This document shows positions 35,512-44,168 of a DNA stretch of 64,000 bases, in pieces. Below the pieces are notes generated by a model, which made no database searches, was not told where the DNA came from, and worked only from the letters and a program-made list of their open reading frames with translations. Within the stretch, counting starts at the first letter, position 1; each line of letters opens with the position of its first letter. The stretch covers positions 62,001 through 126,000 of the forward strand of contig NZ_AUGX01000008.1 of assembly GCF_000422885.1 (NCBI RefSeq), read 5' to 3'. The stretch is from Ottowia thiooxydans DSM 14619. Lineage in GTDB: Bacteria > Pseudomonadota > Gammaproteobacteria > Burkholderiales > Burkholderiaceae_C. Made by a program: the position numbers and the translations under genes.

Positions 35512-36480
35512 ATGGACAAAGCCAAAAAGCCGGGCGCTCGCTTAGCCGAGCAATTGAGATTGCCCGTGATTTGCTCACCGATGTTCATCATCTCCAATCC
35601 TGAGATGGTGATTGAGCAATGCCGTAGTGGGGTGGTTGGCACTTTCCCGGTTCTCAATGCCCGGCCTCAGAAAGAGCTGAGCGTCTGGTTGACGCGCATC
35701 GAAACTGCGCTTGAAAGTGAGCGCGCGGCCGGACGGAAGGTGGCTCCGCACGGGGTCAATCTGGTGATTCGTCCTAACGACCCGCGTTTCGAGGCGGATC
35801 TGGCCACTTGTGTGAGCCACAAGGTGCCGGTGGTCATTACCAGCCTGGGAAATCCGGCGGCGGTGGTGCAGGCAGTTCACGCCTATGGCGGTCTGGTGCT
35901 GCACGACGTGACTTCAGCGCGGCATGCTCGCCGCGCCCTGGAGGCTGGGGTCGATGGCTTGATCCTGGTGTGCGCCGGGGCCGGTGGCCATGCTGGAGCG
36001 CTGAGTCCGTTCGCGCTGCTGCGAGAAGTGCGTGCCTTCTACGATGGCCTGATTGTGTTGGCAGGTGCCATCACCGATGGCCGCTCGGTATTGGCGGCGC
36101 AGGTGATGGGGGCCGATCTTGCCTACATGGGCACTCGGTTCATCGCCACACGGGAGTCCGGTGCTGTACCGGAGTACAAGGCCATGCTGGTGGAAGCCAG
36201 TGCGACCGACATCATTTATACGCCCCATTTTTCTGGGATTCCGGCGAACTATCTAAAAGCCAGCCTGGTGGCTGCAGGGCTGGACCCTGATAACTTGCCG
36301 CAAGTGAACGCGGCCGAAGTGCGTGCCCGCGGTGACCGCCAGACACGTTGGAAGCACATCTGGGGTGCGGGACAGGGCGTGGGCAACATTCAGGATCTGC
36401 CTGGTACGGCGGAATTGGTCGATAGGTTGACGACGGAATACGAGTTGGCGCGCGAAGAGTCACGGAAACGGTTCGCATGA
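35512..36480 (+). CDS. nitronate monooxygenase-family flavoprotein (FMN)
   Basis: A 322-residue TIM-barrel flavoprotein of the NMO/2-nitropropane dioxygenase family. LPVICSPMFIISNPEMV opens the barrel, and the FMN phosphate and active-site segment CAGAGGHAGALSPF is at about 155-168, then LAGAITDGRSV and ADLAYMGTRFIAT. The family includes nitronate oxidisers, NAD(P)H:quinone reductases and enoyl reductases, and the name alone should not be taken as nitro-compound metabolism. The stop overlaps the start of an acyl-CoA ligase (ATGA at 36477), so a redox step close to acyl-CoA activation is likely. Confidence 0.85.
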   Translation: MDKAKKPGARLAEQLRLPVICSPMFIISNPEMVIEQCRSGVVGTFPVLNARPQKELSVWLTRIETALESERAAGRKVAPHGVNLVIRPNDPRFEADLATCVSHKVPVVITSLGNPAAVVQAVHAYGGLVLHDVTSARHARRALEAGVDGLILVCAGAGGHAGALSPFALLREVRAFYDGLIVLAGAITDGRSVLAAQVMGADLAYMGTRFIATRESGAVPEYKAMLVEASATDIIYTPHFSGIPANYLKASLVAAGLDPDNLPQVNAAEVRARGDRQTRWKHIWGAGQGVGNIQDLPGTAELVDRLTTEYELAREESRKRFA

Positions 36481-38657
36481 TGGATATGGCAATTCAATCA
36501 ACCCCCGCTTTGAGCACACTGGAGCCGTTGTTCTCTCCTCGCAGTGTGGCGGTGGTGGGCGCCTCCCAGGATACCAAGCGAATTCGCGGCAGGCTGCTGC
36601 GGCAACTGTTGGACGGGGGCTTTGCTGGACCGGTGTATCCGGTCAACCCGAGCAGCGAGCTTATCCAAAGCCTGAAGGCTTATCCCAGCGTAGATGCCCT
36701 ACCCGAGGCCGTGGATCTGGCCCTGATCGCGGTGGCGGCTGACCAGATCATGGAAGTTCTGGCGCAGTGCGCAAGGCGAGGCATCCGGGCTGCGGCCATC
36801 TTCACTGCGGGGGCCAATGGTTTGCCGGTAGGGCAACGTTTGCAGGATCACGTGGCCGCTTTTGCTCGTCAGAGCGGCATGCGTATTCTTGGCCCCAATG
36901 CAGAAGGTTTCATTGATACGGAAGGCGGTCTCCTGGCCACCTTCAGCCCCACGCTGATTCATGTGCCACCGCTGCCGCCGGGGGCGCTTCCACGGCGTGG
37001 GCGTGTGAGCATCGTTTCCCAATCTGGCGCCATGGCGTTTGCGCTCTACAGCCGAGCCATGAGGGAGCATGTTCCGATTCGTCATCTGGTATCTACCGGG
37101 AACGAGTCAGATGTAGAGCTGCTGGAAGTGGTGGAGCATCTCGTCGCACAGGGCAGCTCGCGCGTGATCTTGCTCTTCGTGGAGGGCTTTCGCGATCCAC
37201 ATCGCTTCGCTGAGGTAGCCGCCAGGGCCGCTGACGCAGGTGTGGCGCTGGTGGTGGCCAAGATTGGGCGCTCCAGTGCGGGCCAGCGTGCGGCGGTGTC
37301 GCACACCGCGCATCTGACCGGCGCTGATACGGCGTATGACGCTGCGTTCGAACGCTACGGCGTGATCCGCGTGGATACGCCAGATGAGATGCTGGCCATA
37401 GCTGCGGCCATCAGCGCCGGAGCCTATCCTAAGGGCAAGCGTGTCGCCATTGTCACCACCTCCGGTGGTGCTGGTGGGTGGGCTGCGGATATTTGCGAAC
37501 AGGCGGGGCTTGAGGTGCCTGAGTTCGCACCGGAGTTCAAGAGGCGCCTTGGAGAGATCGTGCCGGACTACGGCTCTGCAGAGAACCCGGTGGATGTGAC
37601 GGCTCGTGTGGTGGAAGACGGCGGCCGCACTTTGCTCGGCATTCTCGATCTGCTTGATACGGCGCCTGGTATTGATATGGGTCTCGTCATCATGTCGCTG
37701 GTGGCATCCGAGCGCATCACGGGCATAGAGACAGAATTGGCTGCCCTGCACACCAAGCTTGCGCGGCCCCTTGTCTTTCACTCGCCCGGGGTGGCAGGGG
37801 CTGAGGCGCTGACGGCCTTGGCGCGCGTGGGAGGCTTGCAGCTGGGCCTGCCCGAGTTCGCCCGCGCCATGTACAGGCTGGATGAGTACCGGCTTTTCCG
37901 CGAGCGTTGGCAGCAGAAGCGAAAGAGCCTGTTAGAGCCACTCGTCATCCCTTCGAACGCGCCCTCACTTCCTGCAGGTGTGTTGGACGCCAAGGTGACA
38001 CGCGCGCTTCTTGATGCATGGAAGGTGCCGCAGCCAGGCGAGCAAATCGTGCCCGGTGTGGAGGAGGCGGTGGACGCCGCTGAAGGGATCGGCTGGCCCG
38101 TAGCCATCAAGATCGTCTCGCCAGATATTGCCCATAAGACCGAAGCTGGTGGTGTGGAGCTGGGATTACAGAACGAGCAGGAAGTGCGCGCCGCCTCCGA
38201 GCGAATTTTGGAGCGCGTGCGTAGTCGCCTGCCTGATGCTCGCATTGAAGGTCTGCAGGTTCAGCAGATGATGCCACCTGGCCGTGAAATGGTGGTGGGT
38301 GTGGTGCGTGATCCTGATTTTGGCCCCATGGTGATGCTTGGTTTGGGTGGGATCTACATAGAGGTCTTGCGCGACGCCGTCTTCGCCCTCGCCCCGCTGA
38401 CCTTGGACGATGCCCAGGGCATGATCGGTCGCCTGAAGGGGCGGGCTATTCTTGATGGCGTGCGCGGCGAGCCGCCGGCAGATATTGGTGCGCTGGCCGA
38501 ACTGCTGGTGTCAGTGTCTCGGTTGGCGGCAGCCCATGCGGATGACATTGCAGAGATTGATCTAAACCCTGTGCTTTTGTACCCGGTAGGCCGTGGTGCG
38601 GTAGCCGTAGATGCACTCGTGGTGGCCGGCGCGCCGGCTACCCGAGAATCTCACTGA
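36477..38657 (+). CDS. ADP-forming acyl-CoA synthetase (acetate-CoA ligase family), copy 2
   Basis: 726 residues with the three expected domains: CoA-binding (FSPRSVAVVGASQDTKRIRG), ligase core with the phospho-His motif VSHTAHLTGAD, and ATP-grasp with IVSPDIAHKTEAGGV and GVVRDPDFGPMVMLGLGG. It makes acyl-CoA with release of ADP. The core motif differs from copy 1 (HTAHLTG against HTGSLAG), suggesting old divergence and a different acid. It is translationally coupled to the upstream flavoprotein and followed 21 bases later by a crotonase. Confidence 0.9.
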   Translation: MMDMAIQSTPALSTLEPLFSPRSVAVVGASQDTKRIRGRLLRQLLDGGFAGPVYPVNPSSELIQSLKAYPSVDALPEAVDLALIAVAADQIMEVLAQCARRGIRAAAIFTAGANGLPVGQRLQDHVAAFARQSGMRILGPNAEGFIDTEGGLLATFSPTLIHVPPLPPGALPRRGRVSIVSQSGAMAFALYSRAMREHVPIRHLVSTGNESDVELLEVVEHLVAQGSSRVILLFVEGFRDPHRFAEVAARAADAGVALVVAKIGRSSAGQRAAVSHTAHLTGADTAYDAAFERYGVIRVDTPDEMLAIAAAISAGAYPKGKRVAIVTTSGGAGGWAADICEQAGLEVPEFAPEFKRRLGEIVPDYGSAENPVDVTARVVEDGGRTLLGILDLLDTAPGIDMGLVIMSLVASERITGIETELAALHTKLARPLVFHSPGVAGAEALTALARVGGLQLGLPEFARAMYRLDEYRLFRERWQQKRKSLLEPLVIPSNAPSLPAGVLDAKVTRALLDAWKVPQPGEQIVPGVEEAVDAAEGIGWPVAIKIVSPDIAHKTEAGGVELGLQNEQEVRAASERILERVRSRLPDARIEGLQVQQMMPPGREMVVGVVRDPDFGPMVMLGLGGIYIEVLRDAVFALAPLTLDDAQGMIGRLKGRAILDGVRGEPPADIGALAELLVSVSRLAAAHADDIAEIDLNPVLLYPVGRGAVAVDALVVAGAPATRESH

Positions 38658-38678
38658 ACTCCAACTTAGGCGATTCCC

Positions 38679-39455
38679 ATGGCAGAGATTGAATACCAGC
38701 GCGATGGCGCCATTGCACGCATCGTTATCAACCGTCCCGAGCGCAAGAATGCACTGGCCAATGACATGCGCACGCGACTGACCGAAGCCTTCCATGAGGC
38801 CAATGCAGACGATGAGGTGCGCGCGGTCATCCTGACTGGCACAGGAGACACTTTCTGCGCCGGAGCGGATGTCTCCCGGATGGCACCACGCGATGTCAAG
38901 GGCGCACGAAACAACCTTCAGCAGAACGCGCACGCGCTGATTCGAGCGCTCTACCATATTGAAAAACCAGTGATTTCAGCCGTGCGCGGCTCCACGGTGG
39001 GCATTGGCCTAAGCATGATGCTGGCCTGCGATATGGCAGTGGTTTCGGAGACTGCGCGCTTTTCCTGCATTTTTGCTCGCCGAGGCTTGGCGCCAGATTC
39101 GGGCGCGGTGTTCTTTCTCTCGCGCCTGATCGGCTTGGCTCGGGCTCGCGAGATGGTGTTCACCACGGATTTCTTCTCCGCGCAGGAGGCCCTTGCCCTG
39201 GGGGTGGTCAACCGCGTCGTAGCCGACGCGGATCTGGAAGCCGAAGCCCAGGCGCTCGCCGAACGGATGGCGGCTCAGCCCACCTACGCGTTAGCCATGG
39301 CCAAGAAGATGTTCCAGTTCTCGCTGTCACCTCCGTTTGACCATTTCCTGGAATACGAAGCCTTGATGCAACCCCAGATTCACCAGACTCTGGACTATCG
39401 AGAAGGGATTGCTTCGTTCAAGGAAAAGCGCCCGCCACGTTTCGTCGGCCGCTGA
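38679..39455 (+). CDS. enoyl-CoA hydratase/isomerase family protein
   Basis: A 258-residue crotonase. The oxyanion-hole segments are FCAGADVSRM (about 63-72) and VRGSTVGIGLSM. At the active-site loop it reads GLAPDSGAVFFLSRLIG, with Asp at the place of the second catalytic Glu and no Glu at the first. This single-acid arrangement fits an isomerase (PaaG/ECI-like) better than a classical hydratase. It follows the ADP-forming ligase and precedes a secreted hydrolase in the same operon. Confidence 0.88.
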   Translation: MAEIEYQRDGAIARIVINRPERKNALANDMRTRLTEAFHEANADDEVRAVILTGTGDTFCAGADVSRMAPRDVKGARNNLQQNAHALIRALYHIEKPVISAVRGSTVGIGLSMMLACDMAVVSETARFSCIFARRGLAPDSGAVFFLSRLIGLARAREMVFTTDFFSAQEALALGVVNRVVADADLEAEAQALAERMAAQPTYALAMAKKMFQFSLSPPFDHFLEYEALMQPQIHQTLDYREGIASFKEKRPPRFVGR

Positions 39456-39505
39456 CATTCATCCCGCCCGAGAACCCGATTTTGAGAAAGAGGAGACAAG
39501 CAGAG

Positions 39506-40312
39506 ATGCAAAACAGCAAACGCAATTTTCTAGCCACGACCGCTTTAGGTGCACTGGCTCCCCTGGCCGCGACTTCGGCTTCAGCGCAAACAGCCAAGGA
39601 CAAGGCGCCACGCACTTTTGTCCTGGTGCACGGGGCCTGGCACGGCGCATGGTGCTGGGCACGCGTGGCAGACCGCTTGCGTCAGCAAGGGCATAAGGTC
39701 TATGCCATCACGCTGACGGGTCTGGCCGATCGCTCCCACTTGATGAGTGATGCCATCACGCTTGACACGCACATCACGGACATCGTCAACCTGTTCAAAT
39801 GGGAAGATATTGACCAAGCCGTTCTGGTGGCGCACTCCTATGGCGGATGGCCGGTCTCGGGCGCGCTCGAACAGATCCATGACAAGGTTGCCTCGGTGAT
39901 TTACCTGGACTCCTTTGTGCCGGAGAACGGCCAATCAGGAGCCGATCTGGTCTCTCCTGGCCTGCGCAAGCTGCTTGATGATGCAATGGCCCAAGGCCAG
40001 GTCTCCCGCAATCCTCCCAAGGCCGAGGTCTTTGTCTTTGATCGCCCAGAAGATGCCGCCTGGGTCACTTCGAAGATGACGGCGCAGCCTAACCGCGTGG
40101 CGCTGCAGAAAATCCGCCTGACCGGAGGCCGAGAGAAGGTGGCACGCAAGGCCTACATTCGCACGACGCGCTATAAGAACGAGCGCTTTGATGGCTACGT
40201 GAAAAATCTTGGGCAGACACCCGGTTGGCGAGTTCATGAGCTCGATGCCGGTCACGATGCCATGGTGGATAAACCTGAAGAAGTGACCCGGCTTTTCCTG
40301 GAGTTTGCCTAG
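39506..40312 (+). CDS. exported alpha/beta hydrolase
   Basis: 268 residues from the ATG at 39506. The signal peptide has a hydrophobic core (FLATTALGALAPLAATSASA, cleavage near 27), so the enzyme is periplasmic or secreted. FVLVHGAWHGAWCW forms the oxyanion region, nucleophile Ser111 lies in VAHSYGG, and Asp (VIYLDSFVP) and His (LDAGHDAM) complete the triad. It resembles hydroxynitrile lyase/methyl-esterase-type hydrolases. As the last gene of the operon it may release a carboxylate from an ester outside the cytoplasm for capture by the Bug proteins; that link is inferred. Confidence 0.85.
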   Translation: MQNSKRNFLATTALGALAPLAATSASAQTAKDKAPRTFVLVHGAWHGAWCWARVADRLRQQGHKVYAITLTGLADRSHLMSDAITLDTHITDIVNLFKWEDIDQAVLVAHSYGGWPVSGALEQIHDKVASVIYLDSFVPENGQSGADLVSPGLRKLLDDAMAQGQVSRNPPKAEVFVFDRPEDAAWVTSKMTAQPNRVALQKIRLTGGREKVARKAYIRTTRYKNERFDGYVKNLGQTPGWRVHELDAGHDAMVDKPEEVTRLFLEFA

Positions 40313-40320
40313 GAGCCTGA

Positions 40321-40349
40321 GAGGCAGAATTCGTAAGAGCTTCTGCCTC
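40321..40349 (+). terminator. hairpin after the second catabolic operon
   Basis: GAGGCAGAA and TTCTGCCTC form a perfect 9-bp stem with an 11-base loop, eight bases past the hydrolase stop. No T run follows. It probably ends the plus-strand operon. Confidence 0.55.
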
Positions 40350-40408
40350 GCCACGACTCCGGCGTTCTTAAGTGGTCATTCCATTGTTCATGTTCTAAGC
40401 ATTGGAGA

Positions 40409-40430
40409 GGCCGAGCTTCCTCGCTCGGCC
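40409..40430 (-). terminator. hairpin after the minus-strand Bug gene
   Basis: GGCCGAGC and GCTCGGCC pair perfectly around a six-base loop, eight bases beyond the stop of the Bug gene at 40438 when read on the minus strand. It lies back to back with the plus-strand hairpin at 40321. Confidence 0.55.
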
Positions 40431-40437
40431 GATAGGC

Positions 40438-41424
40438 TCAGCCTTCCAAAGTTGCGCCTGAGCGGCGCACGATTTCGCGCCAACGGTCATACTGATCCTG
40501 AGAGAATTTATCGAGCGCAGCACCGCGCAGGCTCATCAGTTCACCGCCAAACCTGTCGATCAGCTTGCGCATCTCTGGTGATGCAATGGCTTTTTCCACC
40601 GCGTCGGCCATTGCCGACACAATTGGCGCCGGCGTGCCGGAGGGCATGTAGAGGATTGTCCAGGTCTTGGCAGCCGGCAAGGGAAATCCGTCCTCGACAA
40701 TGGAGGGCACGTCAGGCAAAGAGGCCAGCCTTGTTGAGCCCATGAAGCTGAGTGCCCGCACACGACCGCCTAGTACCTGTTGCAGCAAGGTGATCGGGTA
40801 GTCGAAAGCTGCATCGATGTGACCACCAACAAGATCGTTGATGGTTGGGCCGACGCCCTTGTATGGCACGTGGGTGAGCTGAATGCCGGCGCTTTGCTGG
40901 AACATCTCGCCCACCAGATGGCCTCCACTGCCGACGCCTGCTGAGCCATATCGGATAGCGCCAGGATTGGCTTTTGCGAACGCAACAAATTCCTTAAGAT
41001 TCTTGTAAGGACGCGAGGGGTGCACCCCTAACAGCGGGATGCTGTCAAAAAGTCCGTGCACCGGAGCGAAATCCCGAATCGCTTGGTAGCGCAATTCCTT
41101 GTAGAGGGCTGCATTGGCTCCGTGTGTGGCTTGCGTGCCGATCACCATGGTGTAGCCGTCGGCTGGTTGGTGGGCTGCGTATCCTACGCCGATTGAACCA
41201 CCGGCGCCGCTGCGATTCTCGATGACGATGGTTTGACCGAGTATTTTCGAAACCAGCGGGGCCAGGGTGCGTGCCTGTACATCCGTCACGCCGCCAGGAG
41301 GATAAGGCACGATGAAAGTGATGGGCCGCTGACGAGGCCAGTTGTCTGTGGCGGAAAAGACTGGCCACGGTGCTGCTGCACTGCTGACTATGCCAGCCAA
41401 GACGGTACGACGAGGAATGTTCAT
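40438..41424 (-). CDS. Bug/TctC-family periplasmic solute-binding protein, copy 3
   Basis: 328 residues. The N-terminus MNIPRRTVLAGIVSSAAAPW has a twin-arginine motif (RRTVLAG), so Tat export is possible; cleavage would be near residue 25. RPITFIVPYPPGGVTDVQ, VIENRSGAGGSIGVGYAA and YKGVGPTINDLVGGHIDAAF are family blocks. It is a single-gene unit, convergent with the preceding operon and divergent from a LysR gene, which may regulate it. Confidence 0.92.
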   Translation of the reverse strand: MNIPRRTVLAGIVSSAAAPWPVFSATDNWPRQRPITFIVPYPPGGVTDVQARTLAPLVSKILGQTIVIENRSGAGGSIGVGYAAHQPADGYTMVIGTQATHGANAALYKELRYQAIRDFAPVHGLFDSIPLLGVHPSRPYKNLKEFVAFAKANPGAIRYGSAGVGSGGHLVGEMFQQSAGIQLTHVPYKGVGPTINDLVGGHIDAAFDYPITLLQQVLGGRVRALSFMGSTRLASLPDVPSIVEDGFPLPAAKTWTILYMPSGTPAPIVSAMADAVEKAIASPEMRKLIDRFGGELMSLRGAALDKFSQDQYDRWREIVRRSGATLEG

Positions 41425-42082
41425 GTGTATCTCCGGGTTGATGTGATGAGCAATAGCGGAGCCAGCAAACCTGAGCCAGCATTCGACTCAGACTTTGTTA
41501 GCTATTCGTGGTGCCAGAGTGGCTGACGCTTGGTGACTACTGCTTGCTTGTGTTGTTGGGATAGGCCTTGCAGTTAGGAGGCTATCCACGCGGGCTGTGG
41601 GCGTGAGCCCCCAGTTGCCAAACCTGGTAGAAGATTTCGGCGATTGGCACTAATGATGGTCTCCACTTTTTTTAACTTCGCGTTGAATGCTTGCGCGATA
41701 TGGGAGGCATTGTTCGACAGTCTTCCGTTGGCGAGAACTTCCGCTTTCGCTTTGAGAAATGACCTGCGCGAATGCCTGGGAATACATGCCGTGTTGGTCT
41801 CCGCGTTCAAACGATGGCAGGGGTGCTTTCTCTTCGCTTGCGTGAAGGCTTGGAAGTTGACGCTGATCTTTCGGGTCAAGACCGAGCGCTTCACGCATCA
41901 CCGGGAAGACCGTAGATGAGAGCCGAATTTCAACCGCGGAAGATCAGCTGCGATGCAGACCGCTTTGAAGCCCGTCTCTCTGGAGCCAAGTGCATTACCC
42001 ATACAAACATGCCCAGCGCGCTGTGTGCTGCACAATCTCCGCTCTGCGAACCCGAACAACTTCAGCGAAGGTGGCCTGCAGC
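41425..42082. other. long intergenic region, Bug copy 3 / LysR
   Basis: About 660 bases with no gene I can support. Open frames of up to ~100 codons occur on both strands over 41574-41919 but lack ribosome-binding sites and recognisable families. Composition from 41640 to 41890 is less GC-rich than the neighbours, hinting at a relic. The promoters of both flanking genes should be near the ends. Confidence 0.5.
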
Positions 42083-43012
42083 ATGTTCACGATCACGACA
42101 TCCAGCAACCTGAGCAGGTGGAAAGCCTTCGCGGTAGTAGCCCATCACGGCTCGATCGCCCGTGCCGCTGAAGTCCTGGAATTGGACTCCTCTATCGTCA
42201 GTCGGCAGATCAATTCCCTGGAGACGGATTGCGGGATGCGTCTGTTCATGCGACATGGCCGAGGCATGAACCTGACGGAGTCAGGAGCGGCCGTTCTTGA
42301 AGAGGTCAAGAAGCTGTTATCTCATGCCGAGGTATTTGAGAAATTTCTTCAAGACCAGCTCGACGATCCGGCCGGAAGGATCTCTATTGGCGCACTGGAG
42401 TCGATGGCACCCATGGTCATCCGAAGTGTCTTGCCAGCGCTGAGATCTCAGTTTCCTCGCGTGGCTTTCACGCTACTTGAAGGGCCGAGCGCTCAGATGG
42501 AGGATTGGCTTCACAAGGGCAAGATCGACCTGGGAATTCTCTACCGTTACGGCCATACGCTGAGACCTGAGGAGACGCCCCTCGCCCGGCTTGACACCTA
42601 TCTGATTGGCGCGCCTGGCGACCCTGTCACCCGGGAGCCGGAAATAGAGGTCAGTGCATTGAGGGGTATTCGGCTCGTGTTACCCATCAAGCCCAACGGC
42701 CTGATAGACGTGATCAATCAGTTGGAATTCGAGCAACTGGTTTCCATCACCGAGAGAATTCATACCAACTCGCTAGCTGCTATGAAAGCGCTTGTGGTCG
42801 AACAGGGCTTTCATACGCTTTTACCCATACACGCGATCCGGGCTGAACTAAAACGGGGCGAACTCCAGGGGGCTTTGGTCAAAGAAGAACGTCTTAAGCG
42901 GGTGGTGACCTTGAGCCCCTCTAAAAGCAAAGGGTCCGGGCGCATCCTGCGAGTGGCCACCGCCGCGATTCATAAACTGGCTGCGGAGATGGCGGAGCTT
43001 CCCACGCGCTAG
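42083..43012 (+). CDS. LysR-family transcriptional regulator
   Basis: 309 residues from the ATG at 42083. The winged HTH is clear (LSRWKAFAVVAHHGSIARAAEVLELDSSIVSRQINSLE across residues ~9-46, given here as the helix-turn-helix core GSIARAAEVL and SSIVSRQINSLE), followed by the substrate-binding domain (GRISIGALESMAPMVI onward). An upstream in-frame ATG (41990) would add 31 residues without family resemblance. It lies between two Bug genes on the opposite strand and likely controls one or both in response to an acid. Confidence 0.87.
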   Translation: MFTITTSSNLSRWKAFAVVAHHGSIARAAEVLELDSSIVSRQINSLETDCGMRLFMRHGRGMNLTESGAAVLEEVKKLLSHAEVFEKFLQDQLDDPAGRISIGALESMAPMVIRSVLPALRSQFPRVAFTLLEGPSAQMEDWLHKGKIDLGILYRYGHTLRPEETPLARLDTYLIGAPGDPVTREPEIEVSALRGIRLVLPIKPNGLIDVINQLEFEQLVSITERIHTNSLAAMKALVVEQGFHTLLPIHAIRAELKRGELQGALVKEERLKRVVTLSPSKSKGSGRILRVATAAIHKLAAEMAELPTR

Positions 43013-43022
43013 TCCGGCACAC

Positions 43023-43985
43023 TCATTCAAGCTTGATCTGGAGGGTGTTGATCAATTCCTTGTTCGCCCCGAATTCGCTGCTGACCAGCTTGCTTAGATC
43101 ATTGGATGTGCCCCCCAGAACAATGCTTCCGGCGTCGGTCAGACGCTTGACAATCTCGGGCTCCTTCAGGACTGCGTTGATTTCACGGTTCAGTGTGGCT
43201 GCAATCTCGGGTTTGACTCCAGCCGGCGCGAATACTGCGAACCAGTTGCCAGCTTCGTAGCCAGGAACACCCAACTCTTGAATAGTGGGAACATCAGGCA
43301 TCTGAGAGGCGCGTTGAAGACCTGTGGTGGCAAGTGGAATGACGCGTTTGGTTGCGATGGAGGCCGCGCCCGTGGGTATGGCTTCGAATAGCAGATCAAT
43401 GTGTCCGCCACTCAAGTCCCTGAGGGCGTCGGCAGCTCCTTTATATGGAACGTGCCGCAATTGAATTTCGGATTTGATGGCAAACGATGCGGTCGCCACA
43501 TGAGCGCTGGAACCAACCCCAGGGGATCCATACATCAGCGTATTGGGTTCCCGCTTGGCTTTGGAGATCAAAGCTTTGAGATCAGTGATCTGCGCGCCCG
43601 CGCGAGTGAGCACCACGTAGTTGAGCTTGACCAGCGGGGCAATGGGGGTGAAGTCCTGCAAGGGGTTGTAGCCCACCTTTGTAAGGTGCGGATTGATCAC
43701 GAAGGAGGCGCCACTGCCGATGATCAAGGTATACCCATCAGCCGGGCTCTGGGATACTGCGCGAGTCGCGGGTGTACCGCCGCCGCCTGGACGGTTCTCT
43801 ATCACTACCGGTTGACCAAGGCGCTTTTGAAGTGACTCTCCCACCACGCGTGCAATCAGATCACTTGTGCCTCCGGCAGAGAAGCCTACTACCAGCTTGA
43901 TGGGGCGAGTGGGGTAGTCCGGCGAGTTCGCCCAGGTCAGCGACGCGGTAACGCCCAGTGCGAAGGCGGTCAGTGTTCTTTTCAT
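43023..43985 (-). CDS. Bug/TctC-family periplasmic solute-binding protein, copy 4
   Basis: 320 residues from the ATG at 43983-43985. A short signal peptide (MKRTLTAFALGVTASLTWA) is cut near residue 19. DYPTRPIKLVVGFSAGGTSD, VVIENRPGGGGTPAT and YKGAADALRDLSGGHIDLLF mark the family. Convergent with the LysR gene (10-base gap) and divergent from an enolase-superfamily gene; the ~180-base gap to that gene probably holds both promoters. Confidence 0.92.
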   Translation of the reverse strand: MKRTLTAFALGVTASLTWANSPDYPTRPIKLVVGFSAGGTSDLIARVVGESLQKRLGQPVVIENRPGGGGTPATRAVSQSPADGYTLIIGSGASFVINPHLTKVGYNPLQDFTPIAPLVKLNYVVLTRAGAQITDLKALISKAKREPNTLMYGSPGVGSSAHVATASFAIKSEIQLRHVPYKGAADALRDLSGGHIDLLFEAIPTGAASIATKRVIPLATTGLQRASQMPDVPTIQELGVPGYEAGNWFAVFAPAGVKPEIAATLNREINAVLKEPEIVKRLTDAGSIVLGGTSNDLSKLVSSEFGANKELINTLQIKLE

Positions 43986-44168
43986 TGCATGTCTCCGAAG
44001 ATTGAACGCACCAGAGCGTTGGTGAGATTGGTGCACTCTATGGGGCATTCAGGCTGATCGCAACTGCACAAGATGCAATGCAGAAGTGCGCGATTCGAGT
44101 GCCTTAATCGCCGTAAAGCCGTGAGGGCGAACCTAGAATAATTTCGTTACCCACAACGGAAATTTGCG
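43986..44168. promoter_or_regulatory. divergent promoter region, Bug copy 4 / enolase-superfamily gene
   Basis: About 180 bases between divergent starts. An imperfect dyad, CTGCA (44064-44068) with TGCAG (44079-44083), has the spacing of a LysR-type site (about 15 bases between outer bases of the arms). A/T-rich AATAATTT just before 44150 could be the -10 area of the plus-strand gene. Confidence 0.35.

Noticed and set aside
35512-36480. Nitroalkane degradation pathway
   Set aside because: The family name alone suggests it. The operon partners are acyl-CoA enzymes, and no nitrite-handling genes are present.
41574-41919. Overlapping ~80-107-codon frames on both strands
   Set aside because: No ribosome-binding site, no recognisable domain, and competing frames of equal length; kept only as an unexplained region.
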